Shown here in pieces: positions 33,914 through 41,585 of a stretch of DNA of 64,000 nucleotides. The position numbers and the translations under genes were made by a program. Source of the stretch: Thermoleophilia bacterium (GTDB taxonomy: Bacteria > Actinomycetota > Thermoleophilia > RBG-16-64-13). How positions within the stretch are numbered: the stretch's first letter is position 1; each line of letters begins with the position of its first letter. Location: positions 62,001-126,000 of the forward strand of contig JAOAGT010000001.1 in assembly GCA_026415615.1 (NCBI GenBank). The letters run 5' to 3'. The notes under the pieces are model-generated. The model did no database searches, had not been told where the DNA came from, and saw only the letters and a program-made list of their open reading frames with translations.

Positions 33914-36034
33914 TTACACGGAACAACCAGCTAGCCAGCCTTCCCTTATGGCGTCTACAATCCAACCGGGCTCGCGACAGCTGCCCACTACTTTGGTCTC
34001 TGCGATTAGTTGACCGAGCTCACTCACGATGGCGTCGTTCGGACCCCAATCTTGGGTCGGGATAATTTTCTTTCCCTCAATTACAAAGACTCTTTTGTCC
34101 TGCACCTGAACGCGGAGCCCTTTGTGTTCGATGGCTCGGTACTCAAGACCGAACCAAATGGGGACGTGCTTTAGCTTGAACCACGGCCACAGGTTCTCAA
34201 GATCATCTTTAGTCATGCCCTCCCCAAGCTCAGTATGGGGACCGTCATGTACGATGGCGACTTTGCGACCTCGCTTAGCCAGAAACTCTCCCAGCTCACA
34301 GCCGTGCAGTTTGCCGCCCATGATCACTACGCTCTTGGGTACCGGCATCCAAAGGCGCGTGAGGCGCTCAAGTTGCCTTGGGCTAAAAAGCTTGAGTGCC
34401 CACTTGAGCTGGCGGTGCAGTTTCTCAGCCCGGAGCACTTTCGGGCTCTCGGCGCCCGGGAGGGTGATTTCTGTGTGGGCCGCGCCGGCGGCGATAATCA
34501 ACACGTCAGGTTTTTCCTCCTGCACAGTCTCTGCAGTGGCTGGTTTACCGAGATGGACGGTGACTCCCTCTTTACGCAGCTGGGTTTCTAGATATCGGAC
34601 CAAGTCCACCAGGTCCTCGGTTTCCAGATCTTTTACGACTGCTGCCACGGGGACGAGGCCGCCCAGCCGTTTTTCCTTTTCGTAGAGGACAACCTGGTGA
34701 CCCCGCTGGGCCGCCACCCGGGCAGCTTCCATGCCGGCTGGCCCGCCTCCCACTACCATGACTTTCCTGCGGGTGGCGGCCCGCTCCACCTGGTACTCAG
34801 GCACTATCTCCCGGCCAAGCAGGGGATTTACTCGACATTCCAAGGGTTTGTTCTTGTTGCGCATGTCAAAGCAGTGCAGGCAACCGCTGCACGGTCTGAT
34901 GTCCTCCAGACGCCCCTCTCGCACCTTGTTTGGCAGGTCGGGATCGGCCAACAGTCGGCGGGTCATCCCGACAAAGTCAAGGCTTCCCCTCCGCAGGTAC
35001 TCCTCGCCTAGCACGGGATCCAGTCGGCAAGCAGTCCATACCGGAATTGTGACTCCTGCCCGTTTTACTGCCTCGGTGAGGGGTACAGTGGCGCCTCTTC
35101 CCTGCCGACTCCAGTCCAGGTCCTTCGGGAGATCGGCTGGCGGTTCGGGATACAGAATGCGATCAGGCTGTATAAGTCCTCCCCGGTGTCCGTAACGTTC
35201 GGCTCGGCAGTTTATGCCGTCCGCAACTGTGGCGATGAGTTTAGCCATCTCCACTCCCTCTTCCAGAGTGGTCGCCAGGGGATGGTTGTATTCCACAATA
35301 TTAATAAGCGCGTGCACGGCAAAACCTGGGCCGCACCTGCGCTTGACTTCGGAGATGATGTTGCGGATGAAGCGGGTCCGATTCTCGTACGTCTGCGGTC
35401 CGTACTCGTCGTCGCGCCGGTTCCAAATCCGCGAAAGAAAGGTATTGCCTTGGTGACAAGTGCCGTGGTTTATCTCGACGGCGTCAAATCCAGCCTTGTA
35501 CGCCCGCTCGGCAGCCGAGGCCCAAATCTCAATCTGGTCCTCGATTTCCTGCTTAGTCATGGCCCGTACGGGCAAGAAGTCAGGCCCAGGCAATTCTTCC
35601 TGAGTAAGTGTGGAAGGCCCCTTGATGTCTCTAACCGCGGGATCCCGAGGTAGCAGTCCCGTGGGGTTCCAGGGGCCCGAGTGCTGCAGCTGAATCGAGA
35701 CTGGACAGCCGTGCTTGTGCACCGCTTCGGTGAGACGCTGGAAATAGGGGATGTAGCGATCGTCATCTAAATGAAGCTGAACTCCTCGATAGCTGCCGTC
35801 CGGGAAGTAGTGCACATGCTGAACCCCTAGCGGATATTCAACCCCGCACGATTCCACTACGAGAAACCCCACCCCACCTTTAGCGAGCCGCTCGTAATAT
35901 GCAATCATGCGTGGCCCGGGCGTCTGGTCTTCTTCCATAAAGGAAGTGCCGTTGGCGGTCTTGATGATGCGATTGCGGGTTTTTACCGGGCCGATCATGC
36001 CCGGCTCAAGCAGCTTTTCAAAGCTCATGCTCAT
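33914..36034 (-). CDS. Iron-sulfur flavoenzyme of the 2,4-dienoyl-CoA/enoate reductase (OYE) family, copy 1
   Basis: A 706-residue enzyme with the FadH layout. An N-terminal FMN barrel (EKLLEPGMIGPVKTRNRIIK, then VEINHGTCHQGNTFLSRIWN) is followed by a 4Fe-4S site (CSGCLHC followed by CRVNP) and a C-terminal FAD/NAD(P)H domain (MVVGGGPAGMEAARVAAQRG). Such enzymes reduce C=C bonds next to carbonyls; relatives include daidzein and other flavonoid reductases. The start codon lies in an ATGA overlap with the upstream dehydrogenase gene. A paralogue sits at 53860-55935. Confidence 0.88.
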   Translation of the reverse strand: MSMSFEKLLEPGMIGPVKTRNRIIKTANGTSFMEEDQTPGPRMIAYYERLAKGGVGFLVVESCGVEYPLGVQHVHYFPDGSYRGVQLHLDDDRYIPYFQRLTEAVHKHGCPVSIQLQHSGPWNPTGLLPRDPAVRDIKGPSTLTQEELPGPDFLPVRAMTKQEIEDQIEIWASAAERAYKAGFDAVEINHGTCHQGNTFLSRIWNRRDDEYGPQTYENRTRFIRNIISEVKRRCGPGFAVHALINIVEYNHPLATTLEEGVEMAKLIATVADGINCRAERYGHRGGLIQPDRILYPEPPADLPKDLDWSRQGRGATVPLTEAVKRAGVTIPVWTACRLDPVLGEEYLRRGSLDFVGMTRRLLADPDLPNKVREGRLEDIRPCSGCLHCFDMRNKNKPLECRVNPLLGREIVPEYQVERAATRRKVMVVGGGPAGMEAARVAAQRGHQVVLYEKEKRLGGLVPVAAVVKDLETEDLVDLVRYLETQLRKEGVTVHLGKPATAETVQEEKPDVLIIAAGAAHTEITLPGAESPKVLRAEKLHRQLKWALKLFSPRQLERLTRLWMPVPKSVVIMGGKLHGCELGEFLAKRGRKVAIVHDGPHTELGEGMTKDDLENLWPWFKLKHVPIWFGLEYRAIEHKGLRVQVQDKRVFVIEGKKIIPTQDWGPNDAIVSELGQLIAETKVVGSCREPGWIVDAIREGWLAGCSV

Positions 36035-36948
36035 GACAGCTCCTCATCTACTTTCCGTGCGGCCGACAAGAGCCACTCGGCGGAACGGGCGAATCTCTCC
36101 TTTTCGTCGGGGGCAAGATCCCATTCAAGTACTTCCGTTACCCCACGGCGTCCCAGTCTAGCTGGAACGCCAATGCTTAGATTGCTCAGCCCGTACTCGC
36201 CGTCAAGAACTACCGAACAGGGAAAGGTCTCCCCGGTGTCATCGCGAATAGCGCGGACCATGCCGGCCAGCCCCACTGCGCAAGTCCACCCGGCCGTGCG
36301 TCCTGCCTGGAGCTCCTCGTAGCGGCGCAGTATGTTTGGGATCTCGGCTAAGACGGCCTCTTTCTCGGGAGGCGCGAATTCCGTTGGCTCGCCACTAATG
36401 CGGACCGAGCTAAACAGGGGCACTTGAGTGCTGCCATGCTCTCCGATAACAAAACCTTCTACCTCCCGCACCGCTACGCCTTTATGTCGGGCCACCATTT
36501 CCCGGAAGCGAAGACTGTCGTTGAGCGAGTAGCCGATAACCCGCCGGCGATCAAAACCGGTGATGCGCCACATAGCGTAGTTCAGGGGATCCACAGGATT
36601 AGTGGCAGTAATGACCAGGGCTTCGGGAGCTCGTGCACGGATCTCCTGTGCTATATCCCGGATCAGAGGAAGATTCTTGGGCAGCATTTCCATGCGGTCG
36701 GAGATGAGTCCCTGGGGCACCCCAGCGGCGTTGATAATCACGTGGGTTCCGGGTAGATCCTCGTACGAACCGGCGCTTACCTGCACTCCCTGGGTAGCCG
36801 CAGCGGTTCCTATGTCCATTGCGTGTTGCTGGATTACATTCTGCCTGAGGTCGATCAGGATAATTTCCTCAGCAATTCCCAGGACGGCAAGATAAAAAGC
36901 GGCTGGCGCTCCAACTGATCCGGCTGCGCCGATGACAGCAACCTTCAT
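36031..36948 (-). CDS. Malate/lactate dehydrogenase family protein
   Basis: A 305-residue NAD-dependent 2-hydroxyacid dehydrogenase. It has GAAGSVGAPAAFYLA (NAD-binding loop), TATNPVDPLNYAMWRITGFD, and the catalytic His in VIGEHGSTQVPLFS. The substrate loop (SDRMEMLPKNLPLIRDIA) lacks the usual Arg spacing, so a 2-oxoacid other than oxaloacetate is possible. The ATG at 36948 has cagggag before it; a GTG six bases earlier is possible. It is first of the minus-strand operon, so the 2-oxoacid it forms could feed porGDAB. Confidence 0.85.
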   Translation of the reverse strand: MKVAVIGAAGSVGAPAAFYLAVLGIAEEIILIDLRQNVIQQHAMDIGTAAATQGVQVSAGSYEDLPGTHVIINAAGVPQGLISDRMEMLPKNLPLIRDIAQEIRARAPEALVITATNPVDPLNYAMWRITGFDRRRVIGYSLNDSLRFREMVARHKGVAVREVEGFVIGEHGSTQVPLFSSVRISGEPTEFAPPEKEAVLAEIPNILRRYEELQAGRTAGWTCAVGLAGMVRAIRDDTGETFPCSVVLDGEYGLSNLSIGVPARLGRRGVTEVLEWDLAPDEKERFARSAEWLLSAARKVDEELS

Positions 36949-37183
36949 TCTCACTCCCTGCGTCTGTCCTCGCCTAGGGCAACGATTGGTTCTGCATCAT
37001 AGCGAGAAACTAGCTCTGCATCATAATGCCAGGATTGGGCTTTGCGGTCTACTAGCTCCCCTTCGTATACTCGCTCCTCTCCCCAGGCGCGAGCCGTGGC
37101 TTGGTCTTCTTCTTGTGCCTGAAGCTGCGTTAACATGGCAGGGGCTGCGTTCAGAGAAAGGTCCGTTTGCGATTGGGGGAGCT
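36949..37183. promoter_or_regulatory. Divergent promoter region between the dehydrogenase operon and aor
   Basis: This 235-base interval must carry outward promoters for both catabolic transcripts. Two direct copies of ctgcatcata lie about 29 bases apart near 36990-37030 and could be a regulator site. An open plus-strand frame crosses it but is not protein-like. Confidence 0.45.
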
Positions 37184-39076
37184 ATGTATCGGGGCGGCTA
37201 TGCAGGCAAGATTCTTCGCATCGATCTCTCTTCGAAGACTTTTCGGGAAGAACCGCTACCGCCAGACTTTGCTCAGGACTTCATCGGAGGGGCGGGACTC
37301 AGCGTCAAGCTTCTGTATGACGAAGTTTCTCCTACCTGTGATCCTCTGGGTCCGGAGAACAAATTGATCTACGCTGTCGGACCCTTTACGGGCACCACAA
37401 TTCCGTGTGCAAGCCGGATGGCGGTCAACGCCAGGTCCCCTCTAACAGGTGCAGTGGGAGTCGCGGCAAGCGGCGGTCATTTTCCGGTAGAGCTCAAGCG
37501 AGCTGGCTATGATGCGTTGATCATAGAGGGAAAAGCAAGCGAGCCTGTGTACGTCTTTATAAAGAACGGGGAAGTGAAGTTTCGCTCAGCGGAAAAGTTG
37601 TGGGGACTTTGTACTACAGATACCCAGCAGGCAATAAAAGACGAGCTTCACGATCAAAATGTGCGCGTTAGCTGCATCGGTCCAGCAGGCGAACGGCTTT
37701 CGCTGATAGCGGCAATTGTCAACGAGCGGCGAGTGGCGGGCCGAAAGGGACTAGGAGCAGTGATGGGCTCCAAGAATCTCAAAGCCATCGCTGTGCGCGG
37801 GGACCAGTCTCCCGAGATTGCAGACAAGGAGAAGTACGAAGCCGCACGTAAGCGCATGCGCGCGGGAATGCAAGAGAGCCCGGTTCTTTACCCGCAATTT
37901 TCAAAATACGGGACTTCAAGCGTCGTACATCTCACCGAGGCTATGGGGATTTTTCCGGCCAACAACTGGGCGGCCACTGGAGTGTTTCGGCCAGCCGAGA
38001 AAATAGGAGGCTTCGCTATTGAGCATCTAAGCGCGGGACGGACGGCGTGCGCTGTGTGCCCAGTGGGTTGCAGTCAGCTACGGCTGGCTAAGCAATACCC
38101 GTATGCGGGGTTTTTCACCGAGGGACCCGAATACGAGACCCTTTACTCGCTGGGGGGAGTAGTAGGGGTCGACAACCCAGATGCCATCATTGCCGCTGAC
38201 CGGGTGTGCGATGAGCTGGGGCTGGACACCATTTCAGCTGGCGTGACAGTTGCCTTTGCTATGGAGCTCTTTGAGCGCGGTATCATCACCTATCAGGAAA
38301 CCGGCGGGCTTGATCTGCATTTTGGCAACGACCGGGCCATGCTTGAGCTTCTGCATTTGATGGGAGAGAGAGCACAGGAGCGCGCCGGTCTCGGAGACTT
38401 GTTGGCGGATGGCGTGAAGGTCGCGGCGCAAAAAATCGGGCGGGGAAGCGAAAAGTACGCTATGCATGTGAAAGGTTTGGAACTTCCAGGTTACGATGTG
38501 CGGGGAGCTAAGGCGCACGGTCTCAACTACGCTACTGCCTTTACCGGGGCGGACCACAACAAAGGTTATGCCTTCCAGGAGATCTTCGGCATCCCTGTGC
38601 CTTACGCAGTAGATCGGTTTGCCATCGAAGGCAAAGGCAAGCTTTGTAAGTGGAATCAGGACGCCCGCACTGCGGTGGCTGACTCGCCCACCATGTGCGT
38701 GTTCTTGTTAGATATGGCAGTGGCCGACTTTATGTTCGAAAACACGGCTAGCCTCATGGAAGGCGCCACTGGTCTTAGCTACTCCCCGGAAGAGATCCAG
38801 CTAGCTGGCGAGCGAATCAACAACCTAGCTCGGGTCTACAATGTTTTGGCTGGCTTTTCTCGGGCAGACGACGACCTGCCTGAGCGTCTCAAAACGGAGC
38901 CCATCCCGGATGGAGCCTCGAAAGGACACCTCATTTCACAAGCGGATTTGGACTTTATGCTTGACGAGTACTACGAGGCTCGAGGCTGGACCAAAGAAGG
39001 TGTCCCCACCCGGGCAAAACTCGAGGAGCTTCGTCTAGGGTACGCGGCGGACCGCCTTGGCCTGCCGCAAGACTAG
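37184..39076 (+). CDS. aor: Aldehyde:ferredoxin oxidoreductase (tungsten type)
   Basis: A 630-residue AOR that oxidises aldehydes to acids, or reduces acids with low-potential ferredoxin, using a tungsten bis-pterin. It starts MYRGGYAGKILRIDLSS and has the pterin-binding region NARSPLTGAVGVAASGG. The 4Fe-4S ligands are Cys289-292-296 (CAVCPVGC) and a C-terminal Cys505 in SPTMCVF. gggggagct sits just before the ATG, so the longer open frame is rejected. A MoaD-like gene follows at once, the usual partner for cofactor supply. The divergent operon holds the ligase and POR that could use the acid. Confidence 0.92.
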   Translation: MYRGGYAGKILRIDLSSKTFREEPLPPDFAQDFIGGAGLSVKLLYDEVSPTCDPLGPENKLIYAVGPFTGTTIPCASRMAVNARSPLTGAVGVAASGGHFPVELKRAGYDALIIEGKASEPVYVFIKNGEVKFRSAEKLWGLCTTDTQQAIKDELHDQNVRVSCIGPAGERLSLIAAIVNERRVAGRKGLGAVMGSKNLKAIAVRGDQSPEIADKEKYEAARKRMRAGMQESPVLYPQFSKYGTSSVVHLTEAMGIFPANNWAATGVFRPAEKIGGFAIEHLSAGRTACAVCPVGCSQLRLAKQYPYAGFFTEGPEYETLYSLGGVVGVDNPDAIIAADRVCDELGLDTISAGVTVAFAMELFERGIITYQETGGLDLHFGNDRAMLELLHLMGERAQERAGLGDLLADGVKVAAQKIGRGSEKYAMHVKGLELPGYDVRGAKAHGLNYATAFTGADHNKGYAFQEIFGIPVPYAVDRFAIEGKGKLCKWNQDARTAVADSPTMCVFLLDMAVADFMFENTASLMEGATGLSYSPEEIQLAGERINNLARVYNVLAGFSRADDDLPERLKTEPIPDGASKGHLISQADLDFMLDEYYEARGWTKEGVPTRAKLEELRLGYAADRLGLPQD

Positions 39077-39100
39077 GTATGCCAGACTTTAGTGAAGACG

Positions 39101-39409
39101 ATGAAGATTGTGGTGCGCACTATAGGTCCTCTTCGCCAAGTGCTGGGTGGGGCGCAGATGGAGGTTGTGCTAAACGAGGGAGCCACAATCAAGACTTTGC
39201 TCACCCGTTTGGCGCAGCTGCACGGAGCCGACTTTGCTCGCTATTTGGCTTGGCTAGGCGAAGGTGACAACCGTGCCGGGGCCAACAGGGCTTATGCCCC
39301 CCTTCGGGTGTTGCTTAGAGGCCGCGATGTGCTTCCTTCCCAATATGAGCAAACCGAGCTTTCTGACGGTGACGAGGTTCTGGTATTTACCCCAGTCGCT
39401 GGCGGTTAA
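39101..39409 (+). CDS. MoaD/ThiS-family sulfur-carrier protein
   Basis: A 102-residue ubiquitin-like sulfur carrier ending in the diagnostic VAGG, whose terminal Gly is adenylated and thiocarboxylated. The fold segments MKIVVRTIGPLRQVLG and SDGDEVLVFTPVAGG are typical. It is longer than MoaD because of a loop around LGEGDNRAGANRAYAP, like the AOR-associated members. ATG 39101 or the GTG nine bases earlier may start it. It follows aor by about 25 bases and probably supplies sulfur for the tungstopterin. Confidence 0.85.
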   Translation: MKIVVRTIGPLRQVLGGAQMEVVLNEGATIKTLLTRLAQLHGADFARYLAWLGEGDNRAGANRAYAPLRVLLRGRDVLPSQYEQTELSDGDEVLVFTPVAGG

Positions 39410-39427
39410 GCGCGCTGCGAACAATAC

Positions 39428-39456
39428 TTGACGTAAGTCTGTCTCCTATCTACATT
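39428..39456 (+). promoter_or_regulatory. Sigma-70-like promoter upstream of MerR-TetR regulator 1
   Basis: TTGACG (39428-39433), a 17-base spacer and TACATT (39451-39456) form a good sigma-70 match. It lies about 110 bases before the regulator's ribosome-binding site. Confidence 0.55.
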
Positions 39457-39459
39457 TGT

Positions 39460-39472
39460 TAGTCAACGACTA
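39460..39472. promoter_or_regulatory. Inverted repeat, possible autoregulatory operator
   Basis: TAGTC-aac-GACTA is a perfect 5-bp dyad placed right after the -10 element, where a TetR-type protein could block its own transcription. Confidence 0.45.
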
Positions 39473-39579
39473 CAGTTGTCAAGCAATGACCGCCTCGGCT
39501 GGAACGTTAGTCTGGGCCCGGCGCACTCTTTGGCAACCGGCAGCGGCAACCTAGGGGAGGTGTAGCGATCGCGCAGGTT

Positions 39580-40503
39580 TTGACAATTTCTGCCCTGGAG
39601 AGAAAAACTGGGGTGCCACGTAGCACCATCCATTTTTACATAAGGGAAGGTCTCCTGCCTGCTCCACAAAAGACCGCGGCTAGCCGCGCACTTTATACCG
39701 ACCACCATGTCCGTCTTCTGGAGAAAATCGCAAGACTCAAGCAGCGAGGGCTGTCGCTTGCTGAGATTAAGACTGAGCTTGCTCCTGAACTAGAGGCCGC
39801 AAGTCTTAACCCGGTCGATCTTGCTGCTCAGGAAAGCGAGCGTATACGGCGGGCAATTCTGCGCGTGGCTACAGAGGAATTCGTCACGAAAGGATACGAG
39901 CAGACGCACGTAGCTGACATTATCCGCCGCCTAGGAATAACCCCCCAAGTCTTCTACAGTCACTTCCCGAGCAAACGTCGGCTGCTGGCCGAGTCTTTTC
40001 GCACTTTTATGTCCTGGAACCTCGCGTATGTGGAGCCCAAGCTTGCTCGTACCAAAGATTACGGGGAGAAGCTGCTTTGGCGAGTCTTGGCTGATTTTCG
40101 GGCAAATGGTTTTGGGTCCGAGGTATTGCAGCTGGTTAAGTCTCGCGATGGGGACGAAAAGGAACTTGTGCAACTAGTAGAACGAGCCTGGGAAGAAGTC
40201 ATTGCTGTCATCATTGCCGATTTCTTGGAAGCTCGCCCAGCGGATCTCCCGCCACCACCTATATCCTTGGAGCTTCTTGCCTATAGTCTGATCGGCGCCC
40301 AGCACAACGCCTGCCTACGTGCCTCCTGGGACGACACCTACTCGCGCGCCGACCTAGTCCGGGTGCATTTATGGCTGTACTTGGCCGTACTGGCCGCGAT
40401 AAGCGGCAAGATAGACATTGACTCTGAGCTTGCCCGCTACGAGGAGCTCGTCCAGGAAGTGGCTACGCGGGAGCCGGTGACTCCACCTGCGATAGACGAA
40501 TAA
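39580..40503 (+). CDS. MerR-TetR fusion transcriptional regulator 1
   Basis: A 307-residue regulator with two DNA-binding domains. Residues about 1-70 are a MerR-type winged helix (MTISALERKTGVPRSTIHFY, then REGLLPAPQ). Residues about 88-135 are a TetR helix-turn-helix (FVTKGYEQTHVADIIRRLGI, then FYSHFPSKRRLL), followed by a helical ligand/dimer domain. The TTG at 39580 is 19 bases from ggggagg; an ATC at 39568 would be at normal spacing and align better with the paralogue's N-terminus, so the true start is unsure. It sits between aor-moaD and the LIV transporter and probably controls one or both. Confidence 0.85.
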   Translation: MTISALERKTGVPRSTIHFYIREGLLPAPQKTAASRALYTDHHVRLLEKIARLKQRGLSLAEIKTELAPELEAASLNPVDLAAQESERIRRAILRVATEEFVTKGYEQTHVADIIRRLGITPQVFYSHFPSKRRLLAESFRTFMSWNLAYVEPKLARTKDYGEKLLWRVLADFRANGFGSEVLQLVKSRDGDEKELVQLVERAWEEVIAVIIADFLEARPADLPPPPISLELLAYSLIGAQHNACLRASWDDTYSRADLVRVHLWLYLAVLAAISGKIDIDSELARYEELVQEVATREPVTPPAIDE

Positions 40504-40561
40504 AACACCTCGAGGTGCCCAGGGTTATCGGTCCGGGTCAACTCATACGCGACTATTAACC

Positions 40562-40603
40562 ACAACAAAAGTTGTTGACAATAGCGGGCGGGGTTCTTAT
40601 GAT
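40562..40603 (+). promoter_or_regulatory. Sigma-70 promoter and overlapping dyad for the liv operon
   Basis: TTGACA (40575-40580), a 17-base spacer and TATGAT (40598-40603) give a near-consensus promoter. The dyad ACAAC-aaaa-GTTGT (40562-40575) abuts and overlaps the first base of the -35 box, a likely operator. The livH start is about 105 bases downstream. Confidence 0.72.
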
Positions 40604-40706
40604 GGCGGTCACACCTCACAATCAAGGTGTGTGTTGCCGTTGCGGCACGTCAGCATCGCCTTGAGGGTAAAGAGCTCTTGACAATCTCGTTACAGGGAGA
40701 TTTGCA

Positions 40707-41585
40707 TTGGTCAAGTGGGTCCAGCTTCTAGTGACGGGCGTCACGGTAGGTAGTATCTATGCCCTCATAGCGCTGGGCTATGTGATGATCTACCGCACGT
40801 CTCGCATCGTTAATTTGGCTCAAGGCGCCTTTGTCATGTTTGGCGCCTTCTTCACCTACTCCTTCTTGAGCGAGCTTGGTCTACCCTACTGGCTTAGCGC
40901 AATCTTGGGGATTGTGGGCGTGGTGATCGTCGGGGTACTGATGTACCTGATTGTTCTGCGACCCCTTCTTAAGATCTCGCTTGTCTCTATCATCCTCGCC
41001 ACCATTGCTCTCAGCATCCTGTTTGAAAACCTAGCCCTCCTACGCTGGGGCGGGTACGGAAAATCGCTCCCGGCTTTTACTGGGGACCAAGCGATCTTCA
41101 TCGGGAAGGTGGCGATCTTCCGGCAGAGCCTTTGGGTTATCGGACTGATGATTGTGGTTCTGATTGGGCTCTACTTGCTTATCAACCTTACTCGCGTGGG
41201 AAAGCAAATGACTGCTACCGCTCTTGATCCGGGCGCGGCCAGTCTATCCGGCGTGCCCACCGGGCGCATGGTTCTGTTGGCTTTTGCCATCTCGGCTGCA
41301 ATTGGGGCCCTGGGCGGTATTGCTATTACCCCCATAACCTCGACCTCGTACCTATCGGGAGGCATCTACGCGCTGAGCGGGTTCGTGGCTGCGATCTTAG
41401 GAGGTTGGGGGTCCAGTACGGGCGCTGTGGTGGGAGGACTTGCCTTGGGCATCGTTCAGTCTTTGGCAACGGGCTTTGTTCCCGCAGGTTATCAGGACGC
41501 CATTGCGTACGCCATCCTGATCCTGGTCCTTTACTTCCGTCCGAGCGGCCTACTTGGTGTGCCAGTTGCGGAGGGTGAAGAATAA
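40707..41585 (+). CDS. livH: LIV-type ABC transporter permease LivH
   Basis: A 292-residue inner-membrane permease with about eight helices, opening LLVTGVTVGSIYALIALGYV and containing RTSRIVNLAQGAFVMFGAF, a family hallmark. The LivH/LivM exchange motif lies around ALDPGAASLSGVPTGRM. TTG start with agggaga 8 bases upstream. Its TAA shares one base with the ATG of the fused partner gene. Family members import branched-chain amino acids, but amides and aromatic acids are also known substrates, which suits the catabolic setting. Confidence 0.9.
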   Translation: MVKWVQLLVTGVTVGSIYALIALGYVMIYRTSRIVNLAQGAFVMFGAFFTYSFLSELGLPYWLSAILGIVGVVIVGVLMYLIVLRPLLKISLVSIILATIALSILFENLALLRWGGYGKSLPAFTGDQAIFIGKVAIFRQSLWVIGLMIVVLIGLYLLINLTRVGKQMTATALDPGAASLSGVPTGRMVLLAFAISAAIGALGGIAITPITSTSYLSGGIYALSGFVAAILGGWGSSTGAVVGGLALGIVQSLATGFVPAGYQDAIAYAILILVLYFRPSGLLGVPVAEGEE

